The notes under the pieces were generated by a model. That model searched no databases. It worked only from the letters and a program-made list of their open reading frames with translations, and was not told the DNA's origin. The position numbers and the translations under genes are program-made. Source: Candidatus Woesearchaeota archaeon (lineage in GTDB: Archaea; Nanobdellota; Nanobdellia; Woesearchaeales; CG1-02-33-12). From it: a DNA stretch of 8,992 nt. Positions 1-6,600 of this stretch are shown here, one piece after another. The stretch is taken from assembly GCA_003561825.1 (NCBI GenBank), contig PWVO01000052.1:1-8992 (forward strand). Reading direction: 5' to 3'. Position 1 is the stretch's first letter. Each line of letters begins with the position of its first letter.

Positions 1-2
1 AT

Positions 3-1379
3 ATGTCTAACAATAGGATTGTCGGGGTTGCTCTCCCTGAAAATAATTTAGATGCAGCAAACAAAGAGTATGTTATCCAGCAATTAAACAGCATAACAAT
101 TCGCCTTCCTCCAGACCCGACAGATGAAGAGCAGAGCAGGGAAGGCGATACCTTAAGAAATGATGGCACAAGATGGGCAGCAAACAATTTCCTCTACAAC
201 AGAGGTGATAGAATTGGAATAAACACTCAGGAGCCATCACAGGTTCTTGATGTCAATGGCAAGATAAGAATGAGGGAGCAGACACAGGAAACTGACCCAG
301 ATGACACAGTAGTAACAAAAGGCTATGCAACCTCATATACAGATGATGCAATTTCAACAGCACTGCCTAGAGGCGTTATTGTAATGTGGTCAGGCACAAT
401 TGCTGACATTCCAGAAGGCTGGGCATTATGCGACGGCACTCAGGGAACTCCTGATTTGAGAAGCAGGTTTATCATGGGCGCTCCATCAGGCCAGAATCCA
501 GGCCAGACAGGCGGCGCAAGCTCATATTCATTAAGCGTTAACCAGCTGCCAGCTCACAGCCACTCTGCAACCCTAAACATTAATGAGGCTGGAGCGCATA
601 CTCATACTGGAACAACTGCATCATCAGGAAGCCATAATCACGGCGGCAATACAGGCAATGCAGGTGGCCATACCCACACTGGCTCAACAGGCTCAGCTGG
701 TGCCCATAACCACGGCGGCAATACAGGCAATGCAGGCGGCCATACCCACACAGGCTCTACCAATACTGCTGGCGGCCATTCTCACACAGGCTCTACCAAT
801 ACTGCTGGCAGCCATTCTCACACAGGCTCTACCAATACTGCTGGCGGCCATTCTCACACAGGCTCTACCAATACTGCTGGCAGCCATTCTCATGATCTTT
901 GGAACCCAACCTGGTTGCTTGAGGCCCAGTCCGGGTGGTCGGGCTATTATGCTGTTGGGAACTGGCGATGGAGTAGCGGTGCAATCTCTACTGCCGGAGC
1001 CCATTCGCATTCGTTATCTATAAATTCTGCCGGAGCCCATTCGCATTCGTTATCTATAAATTCTGCCGGAGCCCATTCGCATTCGTTATCTACAGACACT
1101 GCCGGAGCCCATTCGCATTCTTTATCCATAAATTCTGTAGGGGACCACAGGCACTCTATCAGTAGTGACGGTGCCCATACACACTCTCTTTCAATTAACT
1201 CTGTAGGGGACCACAGGCACTCGATTAGCACTGACGGTGCTCATACCCACACCTTCACAACAGGCTCATCCGGAGCACATACACACACAGGTTCAGTCTC
1301 AATAGGCAGCACAGGTTCAGGAGAACCATTTGATAATAGGCCTGCATATTACACCTTGGCATTTATCATGAAGCTTTGA
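3..1379 (+). CDS. Phage tail-collar/fibre-tip-like protein with His-x-His needle repeats
   Basis: Resembles the receptor-binding tip of phage tail fibres (T4 gp37/gp12 type). Residues 1-32 look like a fibre-shaft repeat (RI.G...P...LDAANKEYV). Residues 72-92 hold the common fibre motif IGIN..EPSQVLDVNGKI. Residues 122-165 are a tail-collar domain (PRGVIVMWSG, GWALCDG, TPDLRSRFIMG). From H185 to H428 there are 19 HxH motifs, mostly every 12 residues: ten (185-297), a Trp/Tyr-rich interruption (298-330), then nine (334-428). The C-terminus FDNRPAYYTLAFIMKL closes the collar. In T4 gp37 such motifs from three chains hold iron ions on the trimer axis, and the chain runs out to a head and back; the same fold here is inferred. 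No signal peptide is visible. The ATG at 3 may be internal, because the window begins here and no ribosome binding site can be seen. It could belong to a provirus or be a cellular adhesin. The family call is strong; the biological role is open. Confidence 0.85.
   Translation: MSNNRIVGVALPENNLDAANKEYVIQQLNSITIRLPPDPTDEEQSREGDTLRNDGTRWAANNFLYNRGDRIGINTQEPSQVLDVNGKIRMREQTQETDPDDTVVTKGYATSYTDDAISTALPRGVIVMWSGTIADIPEGWALCDGTQGTPDLRSRFIMGAPSGQNPGQTGGASSYSLSVNQLPAHSHSATLNINEAGAHTHTGTTASSGSHNHGGNTGNAGGHTHTGSTGSAGAHNHGGNTGNAGGHTHTGSTNTAGGHSHTGSTNTAGSHSHTGSTNTAGGHSHTGSTNTAGSHSHDLWNPTWLLEAQSGWSGYYAVGNWRWSSGAISTAGAHSHSLSINSAGAHSHSLSINSAGAHSHSLSTDTAGAHSHSLSINSVGDHRHSISSDGAHTHSLSINSVGDHRHSISTDGAHTHTFTTGSSGAHTHTGSVSIGSTGSGEPFDNRPAYYTLAFIMKL
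753..896 (+). repeat. 72-bp tandem duplication made of alternating 36-bp units
   Basis: Four 36-bp units begin at 753, 789, 825 and 861. Units 1 and 3 encode AGGH and units 2 and 4 encode AGSH, with a single g/a change (ggcggcc versus ggcagcc). The 72-bp pair 753-824 is therefore duplicated as 825-896, essentially identical until the last few bases, where the sequence turns into the interruption (catgat). This indicates a recent in-frame expansion. Confidence 0.92.
990..1277 (+). repeat. Second tandem family of the fibre: 36-bp units then two 66-bp units
   Basis: 36-bp units encoding AGAHSHSLSINS place their first His codon at 1002, 1038, 1074 and 1110, with near-identical DNA (ccggagcccattcgcattcg). 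They are followed by two 66-bp units beginning at 1146 and 1212. Each 66-bp unit carries GDHRHSIS then DGAHTH, with an internal 30-bp (10-residue) step. The second 66-bp unit diverges in its latter half. Confidence 0.9.
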
Positions 1380-1381
1380 TT

Positions 1382-1385
1382 GGTG
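1382..1385 (+). promoter_or_regulatory. Ribosome binding site GGTG deciding the lipoprotein start
   Basis: GGTG lies six bases before the ATG at 1392 and can pair with the CACC of the archaeal 16S rRNA tail. It favours ATG 1392 over the in-frame TTG at 1380, which directly abuts the preceding stop and would put MVQQ ahead of the signal peptide. Confidence 0.6.
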
Positions 1386-1391
1386 CAGCAA

Positions 1392-2627
1392 ATGAAAAAA
1401 CTATTTTTTTTAATTGTTTTTTTTAGTCTGATTGTTTTTTCAGGGTGCTCTCAAAAGGAAAACATGCAAGAAATTTCCCATGAAAAAAGCGAGGGCATAG
1501 TGGAAACACCAGCTAGAGAAGATAAAGATTCTGGAGTTATACTTAGCTGTTCTTCTGAGGATTTCTATAATTGCATTACAGAAGAGGAATGCATGCTTGT
1601 GGGTGGAGAATGGTGTAGTTCTCTTGGCATATGCGCTGAGTCTTGCCCAGAGTGTGATTTAGAAACCCCGTATGCATGCGAAACCCCTTCAGACTGCTTA
1701 AGCATCGGCCTTGAGTGGTGTTCTGACTTTGATGAATGCATGGATAGTTGCCCAGCCTGCAGCGTTGAACATCCTTATCTCTGCACTACCCGCGGATCTT
1801 GCCTTAACATAGGCCTTGAGTGGTGTTCTGACTTTGATGAATGCATGGATAGTTGCCCAGTCTGCAGCGTTGAACATCCTTATCTCTGCACTACCCGTGA
1901 ATCTTGCCTTAACATAGGCCTTGAGTGGTGTTCTGACTTTGATGCATGCATGGATAGTTGCCCAGCCTGCAGCGTTGAACATCCTTATCTCTGCACTACC
2001 CGTGACTCCTGCCTTAACATAGGCCTTGAGTGGTGTTCTGACTTTGATTCATGCATGGATAGTTGCCCAGCCTGCAGCGTTGAACATCCTTATCTCTGCA
2101 CTACCCGTGAATCTTGCCTTAACATAGGCTTTGAGTGGTGTTCTGACTTTGATTCATGCATGGATAGTTGCCCAGCCTGCAGCAAAGATTATACTTTCCT
2201 TTGCCGTACTCAGGATGAATGTTTAAGTGCCGGCCTTGAATGGTGCGCTGATGTTAATCAATGCCTTGAAGAATGCCCTGAATGCAGTTTAGAAACCCCT
2301 CATGGCTGTTATACCCGTGAATCTTGTTTAGGCCTTGGTCTGGATTGGTGTGATGAGTTCAGTTCCTGTGCAGAAAAATGCCCTGAATGCAGCCCTGAAA
2401 TGCTATTTGCCTGCTCCACTCCTGAATCCTGCTTGGCAATTGGTTTTGAATGGTGCCCTGCTTTTGAATCCTGCTTTGAGGAATGCCCTGTCTGCAGCCC
2501 TGAAACCCCCTTTGCCTGCACTACTCCAGAATCCTGTTTAGCAATTGGCCTTCAATGGTGTGAAGGCATTGAAGTCTGCTTTTATGAATGCCCTGAGATT
2601 ATACCAGGCCATCAAGAACAATCATAA
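1392..2627 (+). CDS. Secreted lipoprotein of ten 35-residue six-cysteine repeats
   Basis: No family recognised. Starting at ATG 1392 (411 aa), the N-terminus MKKLFFLIVFFSLIVFSGC is a signal peptide with a lipobox ending at Cys19, so the protein is probably lipid-anchored outside the cell. A charged, Ser/Glu/Lys-rich linker follows (residues 20-52). Residues 53-402 are ten repeats of exactly 35 residues, with Cys at repeat positions 1, 9, 15, 23, 29 and 33 (C-x7-C-x5-C-x7-C-x5-C-x3-C), a conserved G-x-[ED/Q]-W-C core and CP at 33-34. All 60 repeat cysteines are kept. The tail is nine hydrophilic residues. The even number of Cys per repeat suggests intra-repeat disulfides; metal binding is an alternative. 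The gene starts 12 bp after the fibre-tip gene, so the two are probably co-transcribed. Repeats 3-6 are almost identical at DNA level. Confidence 0.88.
   Translation: MKKLFFLIVFFSLIVFSGCSQKENMQEISHEKSEGIVETPAREDKDSGVILSCSSEDFYNCITEEECMLVGGEWCSSLGICAESCPECDLETPYACETPSDCLSIGLEWCSDFDECMDSCPACSVEHPYLCTTRGSCLNIGLEWCSDFDECMDSCPVCSVEHPYLCTTRESCLNIGLEWCSDFDACMDSCPACSVEHPYLCTTRDSCLNIGLEWCSDFDSCMDSCPACSVEHPYLCTTRESCLNIGFEWCSDFDSCMDSCPACSKDYTFLCRTQDECLSAGLEWCADVNQCLEECPECSLETPHGCYTRESCLGLGLDWCDEFSSCAEKCPECSPEMLFACSTPESCLAIGFEWCPAFESCFEECPVCSPETPFACTTPESCLAIGLQWCEGIEVCFYECPEIIPGHQEQS
1548..2597 (+). repeat. Ten 105-bp in-frame tandem repeats (Cys6 units)
   Basis: The units begin every 105 bp from 1548. 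Units 3-6 (1758-2177) differ from each other at only six codons (repeat positions 12, 13, 14, 20, 28 and 35), and the similarity begins inside unit 2. Units 1 and 7-10 are clearly diverged. This points to a homogenised or recently amplified core with older flanks. Confidence 0.95.
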
Positions 2628-2635
2628 TCTGGGGC

Positions 2636-2980
2636 TTATTTGCTTGCTTTCTTCTCATGAGACATTATAGCATCTCTCCTCACAATGCCCTCAACCTTTT
2701 TCTCGATTCTCTTCACACTAATGTACATGTAGAAAATCATCACAGAGAAGAAAAGAAGCCCTCCCATCACAAAAAAGTCAACAGTCCTCTGGATGCCCAG
2801 GCCAGACATTATGCCATAAGCAGTCTCAGGAAAAGTGACCATGAACATAAAAAAAAGCCACACCAGGAGCCATAGTACAAAGCTCTTCTTTCCATAAGAC
2901 CTCCTTTTGAAATTAAGGAAAGTCAGATAAATCATTGCAGCAGCAAATAAAATCCCGATAATCTTAAGAGTGTATGTCAT
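2636..2980 (-). CDS. DUF2304 family small membrane protein
   Basis: A 114-residue protein with three predicted membrane helices (about residues 5-22, 34-50 and 69-88). The pattern is typical of DUF2304: a WLLVW..F.F.V.FPE segment (residues 37-52), then a GI.R..DFF turn (62-70) before the third helix, and a basic, coiled C-terminal tail (VKRIEKKVEGIVRRD). DUF2304 proteins are commonly found beside GT2 polyprenyl-phosphate glycosyltransferases and are thought to assist them at the membrane; the biochemical role is not established. Here it follows the GT2 gene by 13 bp, with a strong Shine-Dalgarno, and is the last gene of the operon. Its stop is 8 bp from that of the convergent lipoprotein gene. 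Confidence 0.85.
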   Translation of the reverse strand: MTYTLKIIGILFAAAMIYLTFLNFKRRSYGKKSFVLWLLVWLFFMFMVTFPETAYGIMSGLGIQRTVDFFVMGGLLFFSVMIFYMYISVKRIEKKVEGIVRRDAIMSHEKKASK

Positions 2981-2984
2981 GCTT

Positions 2985-2991
2985 CCACCTC
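2985..2991 (-). promoter_or_regulatory. Strong Shine-Dalgarno GAGGTGG for the DUF2304 gene
   Basis: GAGGTGG ends four bases before the ATG at 2980 (minus strand), inside the 13-bp spacer after the GT2 stop. It matches the archaeal anti-Shine-Dalgarno nearly perfectly and confirms the start. Confidence 0.75.
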
Positions 2992-2993
2992 AT

Positions 2994-3665
2994 TCAGCCA
3001 GTAATCCTCCACCATAAAATATTAAGCACTATTTTTATCCCGTCAATGACAGTAGTCCCCTTGTACCTGTCAGCATATATAGTGTCAATCTCAGTCTGTG
3101 TATAACTAATCCTTTTCTTGGCAACCTTTGATATAACCTCAGACTCCATAGAGTAATCCAGGGACTCCCACTTAATCTTCTCAAAAATCTCTGCCTTGAA
3201 TGCCCTGTACCCGCACTGTGTGTCAAGTATATTGACACCAAAAAGCACTTTAGTGATAAAATATATCCCCCAGTTGCCTATCCTAAGCAGAAGAGGCATG
3301 TCCCTGTTAAGCTTCCTGTAACCGAACACAATATCGCTCTTCTTCAGCCCATCTAAAAACTTGGGGATGTCCCCTGGCCTGTGCTGTCCGTCAGCGTCAA
3401 TAGTGATTATCTCCTTAGCCCCTTTTTTTATTGCATAAACGCATCCGGTCTTAAGCGCAGATCCTTTTCCAAGATTGACTTTGTGCCTCAGCACAACAGC
3501 CCCTGCCTTTTCAGCAGCATAAGCAGTGTTGTCATCAGATCCGTCATCAACAACAACAACATTTGCATTCTGCTTTATGCATCCAGCAACAACCCCGGCT
3601 ATCTTTTCCTGCTCGTTCTTAGCTGGAATAATAGCCCATATGCTTTGCTTTTTATTATCTTTCAT
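2994..3665 (-). CDS. GT2 glycosyltransferase, dolichyl-phosphate sugar synthase-like
   Basis: A 223-residue single-domain family 2 glycosyltransferase of the Dpm1/AglD-like group. It probably transfers a sugar from a nucleotide donor to a polyprenyl (dolichyl) phosphate on the cytoplasmic face of the membrane. Visible motifs: AIIPAKNE near the N-terminus (11-18), VVVVDDGSDDNT for nucleotide binding (36-47), NLGKGSALKTG (64-74), DADGQH containing the metal-binding D90-x-D92, and DTQCGYRAF in the acceptor region (148-156). There is no C-terminal GtrA membrane domain; the DUF2304 protein next door may provide membrane association. It starts four bases after the STT3 stop, with only a weak GGAAG-like signal upstream, so coupled translation is likely. 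The donor and acceptor sugars cannot be read from the sequence. Confidence 0.9.
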   Translation of the reverse strand: MKDNKKQSIWAIIPAKNEQEKIAGVVAGCIKQNANVVVVDDGSDDNTAYAAEKAGAVVLRHKVNLGKGSALKTGCVYAIKKGAKEIITIDADGQHRPGDIPKFLDGLKKSDIVFGYRKLNRDMPLLLRIGNWGIYFITKVLFGVNILDTQCGYRAFKAEIFEKIKWESLDYSMESEVISKVAKKRISYTQTEIDTIYADRYKGTTVIDGIKIVLNILWWRITG

Positions 3666-3669
3666 AGCA

Positions 3670-6600
3670 TTAATCTTCCAAGCTGTCCTCTTCTGGCTCT
3701 AAAAGCACATCTTCTAAGCTTTCTTCCTCTTCTTCAGGCCAATCTTCCTCTTCGCCCAAGCCTTCAATCTCTGCCAGCACATCATCTATCTCAATCTCCT
3801 CAGTCAGGTCAAGGTCATGCAGATCAATCTCAATCACCTGCTGCTCATCTTGGAGCTGCTCTTCTGTCCTGTCAATGCCTTCCCAGTTGACCTTCCAAGT
3901 GAAGATATTTGCTCCAGTGACATCTCTTGTATAATGGAAAAGCTCAAAGTGCTCAAGCCCATGCCCTCTGTAAAAGAAAAGCCTTGTGAACATGCTTGTT
4001 GCAAGCTCAGGGCTCATCATAATGCTCCTGATAGTGTTGTCTTCAGGCACAAGAGCAATTGAGAAAGGAATAGTCTCGCCTTCAAAAACCCTTTCTTCAA
4101 TTCCATCTTCAACAGGATATACAATTGAGTGCGGACTTATTGTCCCCTGAACATTAGTTATCACAGCATCCATTGTAGTCATGTTAACCTCAACCCTTAT
4201 TGCATCCCTTCCAATAGCTGTGTCGCACTGCAGTGTCTCATTCCCGATTTCACTGCAGGCATTAAGGTTTGAGACATAGCTTGGCCATCCAGTTATCCAC
4301 TGGTCAGCGCTTGTTGTCCTAATCTCGTGGAAATACCTGTCAGCCACATCCTCTGAAAGATTAAACTCTTCCATCAGAATCCTGATTCCTTCTGAATAGT
4401 TTCTTTCCCTTGCAACCCTTTGGTACATAGTAGCCCTGTGGAAGTCCCATGACCCAAAATGGCCCCACACTCCTGATTTCTGCACCATGTCCTGCGAAGT
4501 TATCACGAAGTTTTCAGTAGGCTCGCAGTGCGTATACCCAAGTATCTTGTCAGCAGTCTCCTCTGAAAAGTTTCGCAGCAGCACATCTCTTGCCTCATCC
4601 CTTTCAAGAGGCTGGATCTCATACAAGATGTCAATTGCAGCAGCAGTGTCATTATTCTCCTCAAAGATTGTAAGGAAGCCCCGGTGCTTTCCGCAGTTAA
4701 GCATCCTTATCATGCCAACAGAAGCCTTTTCATCAGAAGTGAGCAAAAGCCTTCCCAGCCAGTGAGCAGCTGGCTGGTTCTGCCCTCCGCCGTCAAGATT
4801 AACGCCTCTGTCACCAATAGACTTAAACCAGTGCCCAAAGTCCCACCAGGAAGTTATCAGGGCATCCTCATTGGAATTGTCCCTTATCTTTGTAAGAGTC
4901 TCATACCAGGCATCATTAAAGCTCGGCACCATGTTCCTTGAGGTTGCATGCGCAGTCCTCCACGGCTCTACCACAAAAAGGCTGAGAATTGCTATAATGA
5001 TAATGCCAGTCACAAGCCTGCTTATCTTAAACTCTTTTGAAACAAATTCAGAAAGCCTGTTATAAAGGATTCCAAATGCAACCCCTATCCCAAGGCTGAA
5101 AGCAGGCGCAAGCAGAAGCACAAACCTCACTCCCCTTTCGCTGGCATACATTGTTGAGAAAAACCAGAGAATAAGAATAAAAACAGCAAGAAGATTTGAC
5201 TTGCCTTCAAGGTTCTTGCTTGTAATCATCATTATTGCTGCAATTAAAGCAACAAAGACCATAAAAAAGAGCACTGAATTTAGTGACATTGCCCAGAAAA
5301 CAGCAATAAGTGAAAGCCCTGACAAAATCCCTGCAAAAAGCAGGTCAATCTTGCCTTCTTTGTTTCTTCTTGTTATGCAAAGCAAAGTGCCAATAACAGC
5401 AATTGAAAAAATCAAAGCTCCTAAGTTTCCTGATGCTCCGCTTGTCTGCTGTATGATCTGCCTGTAGTTAAGAGGGTTAAGCTCAGCAACAGTTGTAAAT
5501 ACATTGAACCATACAGTCCTTACAGCTATCTCCCTCATAGCAGCAAACCTAAACACCTGAGTGAAGCCTCCCATAAAATCCCTTAAGCCAGTGAAAAAAG
5601 TCACAAATATCCCGCTGGAAACAATAAACCCAGCAAGAATTGCAAGATTTTTTCTTATAGGCCCGTGCCTGATTAAAGCAGAAGCGCTTCTGAAATCCTT
5701 ATAATGCATAACAATCTCATATATCACAAAAAGCCCAATAGCAGCCCCTACAATATTAAAAATAAAAGCCCATCCCTGCCATGCAAAAGCAAAAATCCCC
5801 ATAAGCAGCCCGCTTAATCCAGCAAGCAGCATTGTTTTTTTCATGTCCTTTGCATCAAAAGCCTCAAGAACAACCCATGTTATAAGCAGAGGGAATAAAA
5901 TATTATAGCCGTCTGTGTCAGAAAAACCCCCAATAGTCCTTGTAAGTATAAAAGGGTGTATTGCAACAAGGAATGCTGCAAAAAACCCGCCTACATTGCT
6001 CTTGCTCAGCTTTTTTACAATAAAAAAAGCAGGGATTGGCATCAAAGCCCCTATCAGCACAGGAGCATAAAAAGCAACAGCCATAAGCGAGATATCACTT
6101 CCGAAAAATCTCAGAAACCTGTAAATCCATCCCTGAAGAATAATATGCAGGTTCATGTATGTCCTTCCAATATTTCCTCCTAAGGCATTTAATCCAGTTG
6201 GCGGATTCTCAAGCCTAGAATCAATGTCCTCTTCCATAAGGGGAGCCATCCTGTAAGCATCAAAATAAACACCATCCACCTCGATGTCCCAGGCATGACC
6301 ATGCTCAAGGTAATTGTGAGTGTGCCTGTACCAGAAATAAGGATCAATTGCAGTAAGGTAAGTCTGTCCAGTATCATCCTGGAGCCTTGACCTGAAAAAA
6401 GCAGCAAGCTGCTCCACTTGCTCTTCTATCTGGCTTCTCTCATTTCTGATCCTTTCCTGAAACCTGGCTTCAGCTATCTCTCTTTTGTTCTGTTCAGGAA
6501 GAAAAGGATTCTGCTGGTTAACCCTTTGCAGCTCCTCATTCCTTATCTGGTTGTAGATTGAGCTTCTTGCCCACTCCTCTGTTGCAGGCAAATAAGCTGG

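Larger units (their letters stand above)
555..1286 (+). repeat. Coding array of 19 His-x-His motifs, 36-bp period
   Basis: The first His codons of the motifs fall at residues 185, 199, 211, 223, 235, 247, 259, 271, 283 and 295, then 334, 346, 358, 370, 382, 392, 404, 414 and 426. Spacing is 12 residues except for 14 at the start and two 10-residue steps after DHRH units. The left limb has the consensus AGGHSHTGSTNT and the right limb AGAHSHSLSINS, so the limbs are two distinct repeat families. The positions were read directly from the codons. Confidence 0.95.

Noticed and set aside
753..1145. CRISPR-like array of 36-bp repeats
   Set aside because: The repeats are directly contiguous with no unique spacers, and they stay in frame with the HxH protein.
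583..1231. Long open frames overlapping the fibre repeats on both strands (583-1023 plus; 693-1010 and 947-1231 minus)
   Set aside because: 36-bp periodicity keeps other frames free of stops. Their translations are low-complexity echoes of the repeat with no start signals.
1380..1391. TTG or GTG start for the lipoprotein
   Set aside because: ATG 1392 has GGTG at six bases and begins an ordinary lipoprotein signal peptide (MKK...).
1698..1982. Minus-strand open frame within the Cys-rich gene
   Set aside because: It is an artefact of the 105-bp repeat period; no ribosome site, and the coding signal is on the plus strand.
2628..2635. Bidirectional terminator between the convergent stops
   Set aside because: Only 8 bp separate the stops, with no inverted repeat or T-run nearby, so any terminators must lie inside the opposing genes.
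3381..3890. Plus-strand open frame of 169 codons across the GT2/aglB junction
   Set aside because: It lies antisense to two well-supported genes, has no recognisable domain or ribosome site, and its composition mirrors the opposite strand.
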